The notes under the pieces were generated by a model. The model searched no databases, had not been told where the DNA came from, and saw only the letters and a list, made by a program, of their open reading frames with translations. Below are positions 1 through 9,475 of a stretch of 64,000 bases of DNA, in pieces. The stretch spans positions 1,554,501 to 1,618,500 of the forward strand of contig NZ_PGEN01000001.1 of the NCBI RefSeq assembly GCF_002797435.1, in the 5' to 3' direction. The position numbers and the translations under genes were made by a program. Numbering within the stretch: position 1 is the stretch's first letter; each line of letters opens with the position of its first letter. Origin of the DNA: Sphingomonas koreensis. Lineage in GTDB: Bacteria > Pseudomonadota > Alphaproteobacteria > Sphingomonadales > Sphingomonadaceae.

Positions 1-1
1 C

Positions 2-718
2 CGTATATCGGACGGCGCCGCCGAATACCGTATGCCCGACGGCAGCATCCACCCCGCCCCCCAAGTCCATGTCATCGGACCGACCAGCGGCGCGATGCGC
101 GTCAAGGTGGCCGGGCCCGTCCATGTCTTCGGCTGCGGGATCACACCGGCCGGCTGGGCCGCGCTGATCGGCAACGACGCCTCCACCATGCTCAACTGCG
201 TGTTCGACGCGCGCGATCTGTTCGGTCCGGCGACGGACGATGCGCGGGCCCGGCTCGCGCAAGCACCCGATACCAAGGCGATGGTCGCCATCGCGGAGAC
301 GCTGATCGCAAGCCTCGCGCGCGCAGCTTCGCCCGACGCCGCATTCGTCCGCCTGGTCGATGACTGGCTGGCGGCGTCCGCCTCGCCCGAGATCAGCGCT
401 CTTGCCGCCGCGACCGGCCTTTCGGACCGCCAGCTCGAACGCAAGTGCAAGGCCCTCTATGGCGCCCCGCCCAAGCTCCTCGCCCGCAAATATCGCGCGC
501 TCAAGGCCGCGGTGGTGTTTGCCGAGCGCAAGGCGACGCTCGACGAACTGCTCGACCGCGGCTTTTACGACCAGTCGCACCTCATTCGCGAGATGAAGCA
601 GTTCACCGGCTGCACGCCGCGCCAGCTTCAGGAAGAGCCCACGCTGCTCGCCCAACTCACCATCTCGCAGCGCAGCGCGCTTCAGGGCCAGGTCAATCCG
701 CTGATCAGCGATACCTGA
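2..718 (+). CDS. AraC-family transcriptional regulator, C-terminal part (5' end outside window)
   Basis: The reading frame is open from the first base and enters the family before the first ATG at 32, so the true start lies upstream of the window. The last third holds an AraC-type double helix-turn-helix: LAAATGLSDRQLERKCKALYG is the first recognition helix region, and the segment with YDQSHLIREMKQFTGCTPRQL is the second and the family signature. The N-terminal part visible here (MPDGSIH...) resembles the ligand-sensing domain of AraC proteins of the DUF6597 kind. It probably regulates something outside this window, since the next gene has its own operator region. Family assignment is firm; target unknown. 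Confidence 0.85.
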   Translation, partial: RISDGAAEYRMPDGSIHPAPQVHVIGPTSGAMRVKVAGPVHVFGCGITPAGWAALIGNDASTMLNCVFDARDLFGPATDDARARLAQAPDTKAMVAIAETLIASLARAASPDAAFVRLVDDWLAASASPEISALAAATGLSDRQLERKCKALYGAPPKLLARKYRALKAAVVFAERKATLDELLDRGFYDQSHLIREMKQFTGCTPRQLQEEPTLLAQLTISQRSALQGQVNPLISDT

Positions 719-778
719 GCTTGCCCGATTCACTGCAACGCCCGGGTTGACGCGGCACACCATCGCGCCCATCTGCCC

Positions 779-824
779 AATCGGAACGAATCATTCCGAT
801 TTGAGAACCGTTCGCAACTGCGAA
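779..824 (+). promoter_or_regulatory. Two inverted repeats upstream of the Rrf2/suf operon (putative operators)
   Basis: The first is a perfect 8-bp inverted repeat, AATCGGAA (779-786) and TTCCGATT (794-801), with a 7-nt spacer. The second is TTCGCA (811-816) and TGCGAA (819-824) with a 2-nt spacer; it abuts the purine-rich RBS before the ATG at 831. A TTGACG hexamer at 747-752 could be a -35. The position fits autoregulation by the Rrf2 protein, but which site it binds is inference. Confidence 0.55.
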
Positions 825-830
825 GGAAGA

Positions 831-1249
831 ATGCGACTTTCGGCCCAGACAGACTATGCCGTCGTGATGCTCGCCGCCGCCGCGCGCCATTGCGGCGTCA
901 GTGGCAGGCTCAACGCGACGCTGCTCGCCGACGAGACCGGCCTGCCCCTGCCGACGGTGCAGAAGCTGGTCAGCCGCCTGTCCTCCGCCGGCCTCATCGA
1001 ATCCGCACGCGGCACCGGCGGCGGCTTCCGCCTCGCCCGTCCGCCTGCCGCGATCAGCCTCGTCGATATCGTCGAGGCGATCGAAGGCCCGATCACCCTC
1101 ACCGCTTGTGTGGACAAGGGCCGCCATGACTGCTGCATCGAGGAAAGCTGCCGCGTGAAGCCGCACTGGAACGCGGTCAACGGCGCGGTTCGCTCGACGC
1201 TCGCGGGCGTCACCCTCGCCACCCTCTCGACCCAGCCGGAACCCGCCTG

Positions 1250-1250
<1 letters not shown>
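831..1250 (+). CDS. Rrf2-family Fe-S cluster regulator of the SUF operon
   Basis: This 139-residue winged-helix protein begins [14 protein letters not shown], the standard Rrf2 N-terminus. The ATG at 831 is chosen over upstream TTG options because homology starts there. The recognition helix lies around residues 36-58 ([20 protein letters not shown]), followed by the wing [11 protein letters not shown] cluster-binding loop carries C93, C101, C102 and C107, comparable to the three cysteines and histidine of IscR, so it can probably sense Fe-S or oxidative status. Its TGA overlaps the ATG of sufB by one base, so it is the first gene of the suf operon and likely represses it when clusters are plentiful. 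It corresponds to the SUF-specific Rrf2 subgroup rather than IscR proper. Confidence 0.92.
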
Positions 1251-2709
<1,459 letters not shown>

Positions 2710-2713
<4 letters not shown>

Positions 2714-3192
2714 TTCTCGCCGCCGCCCTCCTCCTCGTCGCGCAACAGGGCGCTGCCGTGCCCGAGCCGGAATATGAGGAAGTGGTCGTCACCGCGACCG
2801 CGGGCCGCGTCGCGCTCGTCTTCGACAAGGCTGCAGACGGCCGCCTGATCAATTGCCGCGTGTTCAAGTCGAGCGGCGTCGCCACCGTCGACGCCCGCGC
2901 CTGCACCTCGCTCCCCGATTGTCTGACCTCGACCAAGGGCCAGCAATTCTGCGGCGAAGGCAGCATCCCGCTGATGGCGGTAGAGGTTAAGCCGAAGCCC
3001 GAGGAACCCAAGCTCGGCCTCGGCGTCACGCTCAAGCCCGACCCGCCCAAGATTCCCGCGGTCGGCCCGCTGGTCTCGACCGAGACCGAGGACGACCCCA
3101 ACCGCCTCAGCAAGCTCCCGCCCCCACCCAAGGCGGACAACGGCCCGCCCGCGATCACCTTCAGCAGCGGCCAGACGGACGAACCGCGGTGA
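2710..3192 (+). CDS. Exported hypothetical protein inside the suf operon
   Basis: This protein of about 160 residues starts at TTG 2710, which overlaps the sufB stop (TTGA). It has a short signal-peptide-like hydrophobic N-terminus ([16 protein letters not shown]) and then an acidic [11 protein letters not shown] segment often seen in sphingomonad exported proteins. There are four cysteines in the middle (CRVF, CTSLPDC, FCG), plausibly two disulfides in the periplasm. The C-terminal third is proline- and lysine-rich and looks disordered. I do not recognise a family. The middle part loosely recalls the TonB-like C-terminal pattern of small sphingomonad proteins. An exported protein within a cytosolic Fe-S operon is odd; it may simply be carried along. 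Confidence 0.75.
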
Positions 3193-3224
3193 TCGCCGCA
3201 GAACCGAATTCAACGGAAAGACCC

Positions 3225-3968
<744 letters not shown>

Positions 3969-3972
3969 ACCG

Positions 3973-5055
3973 ATGAGCACCCTCACCCTTCCCTCCCCGC
4001 GTGAGGAAGCGTGGCGCTGGAGCGATCTCGACACGCTCCGCGCCGCCGCGGATTCGGTGCCCGAGGCGACCGGGGTCGATCCCTCGACCCTGTTCCTCGA
4101 CATCGCCGGCCCGCGCCTGCTGTTCGTCGACGGCGCGTTTGAACCCGCGCATAGCCGTCCCGGCCCGGTTCAGCTCACGGCTCTGGAGATGACCGGCGAT
4201 CACCCGCTCGGCCGGCTTGCCCAGGGCGAAGGCTGGGTGCTGCGCCTCGATGCCGCGGCCGCCACCAACCCGGTCCAGATCGTCCATCTCGGCACCGGCG
4301 GCGAGAACCATGTCCCGGCCCGGATCGACATGGCCGACGACGCCGTCGCCACGGTGATCGAGACGTATGCCGGCCGCGGCTGGACCAACCGGCTCCTCCA
4401 CGCCTCGCTTGGCAAGGGCGCCCGCCTCCAGCGCGCCGTCCGCCTATTGCAGGACGAAGGCTTCGTCTCCATCCGTGACGAAGCGCAGATCGGCGAAGCT
4501 GCCAGCTACGTATCGACCTTCCTCGGTGCCGGCGGCAGCGGCAGCCGCATCGACGGCTTCCTGCGTCTCGACGGCATCGGCGCCTATGCCGAAATGGGCG
4601 GCGCGCTGCTCACCCGCGGCGAACAGAAACAGGAAGCCGCTGTCGCGGTCCACCACGCCGCGATCGAGGGCACCAGCCGCCAGATCTGGCGCGCGGTCGC
4701 CGCCGACGCCTCGACCGCCAGCCTCGCCGCCCGTGCCGAAGTCGCCCGCCACGCGCAGAAGACCGACGGCGAACAATCGTTGCGCGGCCTGCTCTTGAAG
4801 CGCACAGCGACGGTCAATTTAAAGCCGGAGCTCGAAATCTTCGCCGATGACGTGAAGTGCGCCCATGGCGCCACGGTCGGCGAGCTCGACGCCAAGGCTT
4901 TGTTCTACATGCAGTCGCGCGGCATCCCGGAGCCGCAGGCCAAGGCGCTGCTCACCCGCGCCTTCGTCGCCGACGCCCTCGACCGGATCGGCGACGAGAC
5001 GGTGCGCGATACCTTCGCTGCCGACGCCGAGAAATGGCTGGAGGCCGCACTGTGA
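3973..5055 (+). CDS. sufD: Fe-S cluster assembly protein SufD
   Basis: SufD is the partner of SufB in the SufBC2D scaffold. The 360-residue protein starts at ATG 3973, four bases after the sufC stop; the longer frame inside sufC is rejected. The diagnostic C-terminal stretch is present: LEIFADDVKCAHGATVGELD, followed by LFYMQSRGIPEPQAKALL. It carries the conserved Cys-Ala-His thought to contribute to cluster binding at the SufB-SufD interface. The N-terminal half is variable, as usual for SufD. The stop codon overlaps the GTG of sufS. Confidence 0.95.
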   Translation: MSTLTLPSPREEAWRWSDLDTLRAAADSVPEATGVDPSTLFLDIAGPRLLFVDGAFEPAHSRPGPVQLTALEMTGDHPLGRLAQGEGWVLRLDAAAATNPVQIVHLGTGGENHVPARIDMADDAVATVIETYAGRGWTNRLLHASLGKGARLQRAVRLLQDEGFVSIRDEAQIGEAASYVSTFLGAGGSGSRIDGFLRLDGIGAYAEMGGALLTRGEQKQEAAVAVHHAAIEGTSRQIWRAVAADASTASLAARAEVARHAQKTDGEQSLRGLLLKRTATVNLKPELEIFADDVKCAHGATVGELDAKALFYMQSRGIPEPQAKALLTRAFVADALDRIGDETVRDTFAADAEKWLEAAL

Positions 5056-6263
5056 GCGTCACGACCACCACCGCCCCGCTGGACGTCCTCGCGGATTTCC
5101 CCGCAATCCCGCAGGGCTGGGCCTATCTCGATACCGCCGCGACCTCGCAGAAGCCTCGCCCGGTCATCGACGCGATCACCCGCGCCTATGACCGCGACTA
5201 TGCGACCGTGCATCGCGGCGTTTATCAGCGCTCGGCCGACATGACGCTGGCGTTCGAGGCCGCACGCCGCCGCGTTGCCCGCTTCATCGGGGGCCAGGAG
5301 AACGAGATCGTCTTCGTCCGCGGTGCGACCGAGGGTATCAACCTCGTCGCGCAGTGCTGGGCGGGTACCGTGCTCAAGCCCGGCGACCGCATCCTGCTGA
5401 GCCAGCTCGAGCATCACAGCAACATCGTGCCATGGCAGATGGTTGCCGAGCGCACCGGCGCCGCGATCGACGTCGTCCCGTTGACCGAAGACCACCGCAT
5501 CGACCTCGAAGCGATGGCGGCGATGCTGACGCCGCAGCACAAGCTGGTCGCGCTCGCCCATGTCTCGAACGTGCTCGGCTCGGTGCTCGACGCCAAGCGC
5601 GCCGCCGGGCTTGCGCACGCCGTCGGCGCCAAGCTGCTGCTCGACGGCTGCCAGGCGGTTCCGCGCCTGCCCGTCGACGTCGCCGATCTCGATTGCGACT
5701 TCTATGTCTTCTCGGGCCACAAGCTCTACGGCCCGACGGGGATCGGGGTGCTGTGGGGCCGCTACGACCTGCTCGACGCGATGCCCCCCTATCAGGGCGG
5801 CGGATCGATGATCGACCGTGTAACGTTCGAGAAGACGACCTACGCTCCGCCGCCGGGCCGGTTCGAGGCGGGAACGCCGCACATCACCGGCGTGATCGGC
5901 CTCCACGCCGCGATCGACTATGTCGACGACATCGGCCTCGATCGCATCCATGCGCACGAAACCGCGCTGGTGACCGCGGCGCGTGAGGCGCTGGCGGGTC
6001 TCAACAGCGTCCGCGTCTATGGCCCGGCCGACAGCGCCGGCATCGTCAGTTTCGAGGTTCAGGGGGTGCATCCCCACGACGTCGCCACCATATTGGACGA
6101 GGGCAATGTCGCGATCCGCGCGGGCCATCATTGCGCGCAGCCGCTGATGGATGTGCTGGGGGTGGCGGCCACGGCCCGAGCCAGCTTCGGCGTCTACAAC
6201 GGCGCGGCGGACATCGACGCGCTGGTCAAGGGTATTGAAAGAGTGACGAGGATCTTCGGGTGA
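5052..6263 (+). CDS. sufS: Cysteine desulfurase SufS (class V aminotransferase fold)
   Basis: SufS is a PLP enzyme that takes sulfur from cysteine and passes it to the SUF scaffold. The start is GTG 5052, overlapping the sufD stop (GTGA), giving 403 residues; longer upstream starts lie inside sufD. The PLP lysine is K224 in SGHKLYGPTGIG. The persulfide cysteine is C361 in RAGHHCAQPLM. These positions are close to those of E. coli SufS (226 and 364). There is no SufE gene next to it; the DUF59 gene follows instead. Confidence 0.97.
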   Translation: MSVTTTTAPLDVLADFPAIPQGWAYLDTAATSQKPRPVIDAITRAYDRDYATVHRGVYQRSADMTLAFEAARRRVARFIGGQENEIVFVRGATEGINLVAQCWAGTVLKPGDRILLSQLEHHSNIVPWQMVAERTGAAIDVVPLTEDHRIDLEAMAAMLTPQHKLVALAHVSNVLGSVLDAKRAAGLAHAVGAKLLLDGCQAVPRLPVDVADLDCDFYVFSGHKLYGPTGIGVLWGRYDLLDAMPPYQGGGSMIDRVTFEKTTYAPPPGRFEAGTPHITGVIGLHAAIDYVDDIGLDRIHAHETALVTAAREALAGLNSVRVYGPADSAGIVSFEVQGVHPHDVATILDEGNVAIRAGHHCAQPLMDVLGVAATARASFGVYNGAADIDALVKGIERVTRIFG

Positions 6264-6727
6264 ACGAGGCAGGCAAGATCGAGGTTGAGGAAGTGGCAGC
6301 CGTGACGCCGCCGCCGAAAGCGCGTGTCGAGGACACGCCACGCGAAACCTTCGAGCGCAAGCGCGACTATCTCGACGGCTTCCTCTCGCAGAAGCCCGCC
6401 GATCTTCCGGCGGGGGAGCCCGGCGGCGCGACCTATGACGCGATCATCGATGCGCTCAAGGAAATCTACGATCCCGAAATTCCGGTGAACATCTACGACC
6501 TCGGGCTGATCTACAATGTCGAGGTCACGGGCGATGGCCATGCCGTGGTGACGATGACGCTTACCACCCCGCACTGCCCCGTCGCCGAATCCATGCCGGG
6601 TGAGGTCGAGCTGCGTGTCGGCGCCGTTCCCGGCGTCGGCCATGCCGAGGTCAACCTCGTCTGGGACCCGCCCTGGGACCCGCAGAAGATGAGCGATGAG
6701 GCCCGGCTCGAACTGGGGATGCTGTGA
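6260..6727 (+). CDS. sufT: SUF-associated MIP18/DUF59 protein (SufT-like)
   Basis: This 155-residue protein starts at GTG 6260, overlapping the sufS stop. The first 50 or so residues are variable and charged. From about residue 55 there is a DUF59 domain with YDPEIPVNIYDLGLIYNVEV and the TLTTPHCPVAESMP segment containing the conserved cysteine. Members found in suf operons assist Fe-S maturation of target proteins. It sits between sufS and sufA, the usual place in alphaproteobacteria. The symbol is by family; some annotations call it simply SUF system Fe-S cluster assembly protein. Confidence 0.9.
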   Translation: MNEAGKIEVEEVAAVTPPPKARVEDTPRETFERKRDYLDGFLSQKPADLPAGEPGGATYDAIIDALKEIYDPEIPVNIYDLGLIYNVEVTGDGHAVVTMTLTTPHCPVAESMPGEVELRVGAVPGVGHAEVNLVWDPPWDPQKMSDEARLELGML

Positions 6728-7083
6728 TGACCGACGTGAAGACCCGCGCCCGCCCCGCCGCGATCCTGCTGACCCCCGCATCGGAGGCGCGCATCGCCGA
6801 CCTGATGTCGCGGGCACCCGAAGGCGCGATCGGCGTCAAGCTCTCGACCCCGCGCCGCGGCTGCTCGGGCCTTGCCTATTCGGTCGACTATGTCACCGCC
6901 GCGAACCCGATGGACGAGCGCATCGACACGCCCGGCGGCACCTTGTTCGTCGATGGCGGATCGGTGCTCTACCTGATCGGATCGACGATGGACTGGGTGG
7001 AGGATGATTTCACCGCGGGCTTCGTCTTCAACAACCCCAACGCCAAGGGCGCGTGCGGCTGTGGCGAGAGCTTCACTGTCTGA
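6727..7083 (+). CDS. sufA: A-type Fe-S carrier protein SufA/IscA
   Basis: This 118-residue A-type carrier receives clusters from SufBCD and delivers them to apo-enzymes. All three ligand cysteines are present: C46 in the RGCSGLAY motif, and C110 and C112 in the C-terminal GACGCGESF motif. The ATG at 6727 overlaps the preceding TGA, and a GTG three bases upstream is less likely. It is the last recognisable suf gene. Confidence 0.95.
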   Translation: MTDVKTRARPAAILLTPASEARIADLMSRAPEGAIGVKLSTPRRGCSGLAYSVDYVTAANPMDERIDTPGGTLFVDGGSVLYLIGSTMDWVEDDFTAGFVFNNPNAKGACGCGESFTV

Positions 7084-7231
7084 CGAAACGCCACCCAGGT
7101 CCAAGGCAGCGAAGAACGCGGCGATCGCGGCCGCGGTGCTGCTCGCGCCCGGCGGCTTCATCCTCGGCGGTTTGCTGATCGCGCGCGCGGTCAAGAAACG
7201 GCGCGAGGCGAAGGACGAGACAGCGGACTAG
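7061..7231 (+). CDS. Small single-helix membrane protein at the end of the suf operon
   Basis: This frame overlaps the 3' end of sufA in another frame and runs to TAG at 7231. With GTG 7061 it gives about 56 residues: a short polar start ([13 protein letters not shown]), one hydrophobic helix ([22 protein letters not shown]) and a strongly basic tail (KKRREAK). The layout suggests a small inner-membrane protein with a cytoplasmic tail. The start is uncertain, and no family is recognised. Its stop shares the palindrome CTAG (7228-7231) with the stop of the convergent VOC gene. Confidence 0.5.
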   Translation: MARASLSDETPPRSKAAKNAAIAAAVLLAPGGFILGGLLIARAVKKRREAKDETAD

Positions 7232-7644
7232 GTCGCGAACAGCTGCCCGATATCGCGGAACGCCTTGAATTCCAGCGCGTTGCCCGCCGGATCGTGGAAA
7301 AACATCGTTGCCTGCTCGCCCGGCTTGCCAGCGAAGCGGATATGCGGCGGAATCACGAACTCGGTCCCCGCACCACGCAGCCGCTCGGCGAGCGCGTGCC
7401 ACTCGTCCCAATCGAGCACCAGCCCGAAATGCGGCACCGGCACCGCATCGCCATCCACCGCGTTGCGCGTCCGCACCCCAGCGCCCTCGCCCTTGTGCAG
7501 CACCAGCTGATGCCCGCGAAAATCGAAGTCGATCCAGTGCCCCGGATCCTCGCGCCCCTGCGGGCAACCGAGCAGCTCGCCGTAAAAGGCCCGCCCCGCC
7601 TCCAGATCGTCGACCGGAATGGCAAGGTGGAACAGCGGCGTCAC
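7228..7644 (-). CDS. VOC-family (glyoxalase/bleomycin-resistance-like) protein
   Basis: This 138-residue vicinal-oxygen-chelate fold protein starts [26 protein letters not shown]. It has the expected metal-ligand pattern: H in FHLAIPV, H in QLVLH, H in VPHFGLVL and E in NALEFKAF. A single module of this length normally dimerises. The substrate is unknown; lyases, dioxygenases and resistance proteins share the fold. Its start codon overlaps the stop of the 2-hydroxyacid dehydrogenase upstream (ATGA), so the two are translated together. Confidence 0.88.
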   Translation of the reverse strand: MTPLFHLAIPVDDLEAGRAFYGELLGCPQGREDPGHWIDFDFRGHQLVLHKGEGAGVRTRNAVDGDAVPVPHFGLVLDWDEWHALAERLRGAGTEFVIPPHIRFAGKPGEQATMFFHDPAGNALEFKAFRDIGQLFAT

Positions 7645-8639
7645 ATCCAGCCTTCCAGCACCTGATCGGGCGGACGGTGGCCATCGGCCCAGAAGCGGAT
7701 ATTGGCGATCACCTTCTCGCCCGTCGCGTGCCGGCCCTCATAGGTCGCGCTGCCCATATGCGGGGTCATCACGACATTGGGCAGCGCCAGCAGCCGCGGG
7801 TCGATCTGCGGCTCGAACCGCCACACGTCCAGCCCCGCCCCCGCCAGCCGTCCGGCCTCGAGCGCATCGACCATCGCCTCCTCGTCGACGATCCCGCCGC
7901 GCGAGGCATTGATCAGATAGACTTGCGGCCCGAGCAGCCCGATTCGCCGCGCGTCGATCAGGTCGCGGCTCTCCTCGTTGAGCGGCGTGTGGATCGTCAG
8001 GATATCGATCTCGCGCAGCATCGCGTCGAGATCGCCATGCCAGGCCGCCCCAAGCTCGGCTTCCACCACCTCGGGCAAACGGTGGCGGTTGTGGTAGTGG
8101 ATCGACAGGCCGAACGCCCGTGCGCGCCGCGCCACCGCCTGACCGATCCGGCCCATGCCGACGATGCCCAGTTTCTTCCCGCCGATGCGGTGCCCCAGCA
8201 TCCCGCCCGGCGACCAGCCCTTCCACTGGCCCGATCGCACCAGCTTCTCGCCCTCGGCCAGCCGGCGCGGGACCGAGACGATCAGCGCCATCGTCATGTC
8301 GGCGGTGTCTTCGGTCAGGACGCCGGGCGTGTTGGTGACGACGATGCCGCGCGCTCGCGCCGCCTTCAGGTCGATATGGTTCACCCCCGATCCGAAGTTG
8401 GCGATCAGCTTCAGCCGCTCGCCCGCCGCAGCGATGAGGTCGGCATCGATCGTATCGGTCACGGTGGGCACCAGCACGTCGCAATCCGCGACCGCCGCCA
8501 GCAACGCCGCGCGGTCCATCGCCTCGTCCGACTGGTTGAAACTCGTATCGAACAGCTCACCCATCCGCGCGGCGATCGCGTCGGGCAATTCGCGCGTCAC
8601 GGCCACGCGGGGCCGGGCGGGTCGGGGCGCTTGTACCAT
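7641..8639 (-). CDS. D-2-hydroxyacid dehydrogenase (glyoxylate/hydroxypyruvate reductase type)
   Basis: This 332-residue NAD(P)-dependent oxidoreductase reduces 2-keto acids such as glyoxylate or hydroxypyruvate to D-hydroxy acids. The nucleotide-binding motif is [17 protein letters not shown]. The catalytic arginine lies in the [13 protein letters not shown] segment and the catalytic histidine in [16 protein letters not shown] 8639 ([18 protein letters not shown]) fits the family better than the ATG 36 bases upstream. It is the first gene of a two-gene unit with the VOC gene. Exact substrate is not readable from the sequence. Confidence 0.9.
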   Translation of the reverse strand: MVQAPRPARPRVAVTRELPDAIAARMGELFDTSFNQSDEAMDRAALLAAVADCDVLVPTVTDTIDADLIAAAGERLKLIANFGSGVNHIDLKAARARGIVVTNTPGVLTEDTADMTMALIVSVPRRLAEGEKLVRSGQWKGWSPGGMLGHRIGGKKLGIVGMGRIGQAVARRARAFGLSIHYHNRHRLPEVVEAELGAAWHGDLDAMLREIDILTIHTPLNEESRDLIDARRIGLLGPQVYLINASRGGIVDEEAMVDALEAGRLAGAGLDVWRFEPQIDPRLLALPNVVMTPHMGSATYEGRHATGEKVIANIRFWADGHRPPDQVLEGWM

Positions 8640-8732
8640 CCCGGTCCGGATGGCCCCAGCGCGCGCCTCAGTCAACGGTTGATGCGGCGCAACGCCTCGA
8701 AGTAAACGGATCCCATCACTTGGGGGTTTGGA

Positions 8733-9218
8733 ATGTTACGAACGGTGCTCGGGATATTGGTGGCGGCGGCGCTCGGCCTCGGCGCCATCGCACAAGCCTC
8801 GGCCCAGCAGCGCAAGCCGCCCTATTACGCCTCGATCAGCGCGGGCAAGGCGAACATGCGCACCGGCCCGGGGCGCAACTATCCCACCAGCTGGCTCTAC
8901 CGCCGTGCCGATCTGCCGGTGAAGGTGGTCGAAATCTACAATGACTGGCGCAAGGTCGAGGATCCCGACGGCACCCAGGGGTGGATGCTGGTCGGCCTGC
9001 TCTCTGCCCAGCGTACCGGCATCGTCGTCGGCACGATCGTCGAACTGCGCGACAGTCCCCGCCTCAACGCCCGCGTCAACTGGCGCGCGGCGCCGGGCGT
9101 GGTCGGCCGCATCAGCAAATGCCAGCGCGGCTGGTGCTGGTTCGACGTCCGCGGCCGCGGCGGTTATGTCGAGCAGAACCGCATCTGGGGCACCGAGCCG
9201 GGCGAGGAAGTGCCCTAG
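8733..9218 (+). CDS. Exported SH3-domain protein
   Basis: This 161-residue protein has a clear signal peptide (MLRTVLGILVAAALGLGAIAQASA, cleavage near AQQ). Two bacterial SH3 modules follow: residues about 35-88, with ISAGKANMRTGPGRNYPTSW, and residues about 95-150, with ELRDSPRLNARVNWRAAPGV. Such modules usually bind cell-wall peptides or act as periplasmic adaptors. A cysteine pair (KCQRGWCW) sits in the second module. It is transcribed alone, divergent from the dehydrogenase operon. Confidence 0.88.
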   Translation: MLRTVLGILVAAALGLGAIAQASAQQRKPPYYASISAGKANMRTGPGRNYPTSWLYRRADLPVKVVEIYNDWRKVEDPDGTQGWMLVGLLSAQRTGIVVGTIVELRDSPRLNARVNWRAAPGVVGRISKCQRGWCWFDVRGRGGYVEQNRIWGTEPGEEVP

Positions 9219-9280
9219 CGACGGAACCGCGATGGCTGGACTCCGGAAATCGCGGGCCGGCAGCAAGCTGCCGCGAAGTT

Positions 9281-9322
9281 GACGAAGTTGCGCGGAACGC
9301 GATTCATTCTGTCAACTTCGTC
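9281..9322. repeat. 10-bp inverted repeat with 22-nt loop
   Basis: GACGAAGTTG at 9281-9290 is exactly complementary to CAACTTCGTC at 9313-9322. The left arm is preceded by a partial direct copy (GAAGTT at 9275-9280). It lies in the 257-bp gap between the SH3 gene and the end of the unrecognised gene on the minus strand. It could be a weak terminator or a remnant boundary of inserted DNA; there is no clear U-tract on either side. Confidence 0.5.
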
Positions 9323-9475
9323 GCCTTTCTCCGGTGGAGGTTCCGGATCGCCACGCAACCGGGCGAATCGACGTGATCAAAGAGCGGCCGCGATGCGGCG
9401 CATCGATGCAAGCAAACCAATTCCAACATTGCAAGCGGGGCAGCTATCGGGTGGAAAGCTGCCAGCCTACTTTCG

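Noticed and set aside
4905..6341. Minus-strand frame opposite sufS
   Set aside because: Shadow of sufS; no family pattern and no room for independent expression signals.
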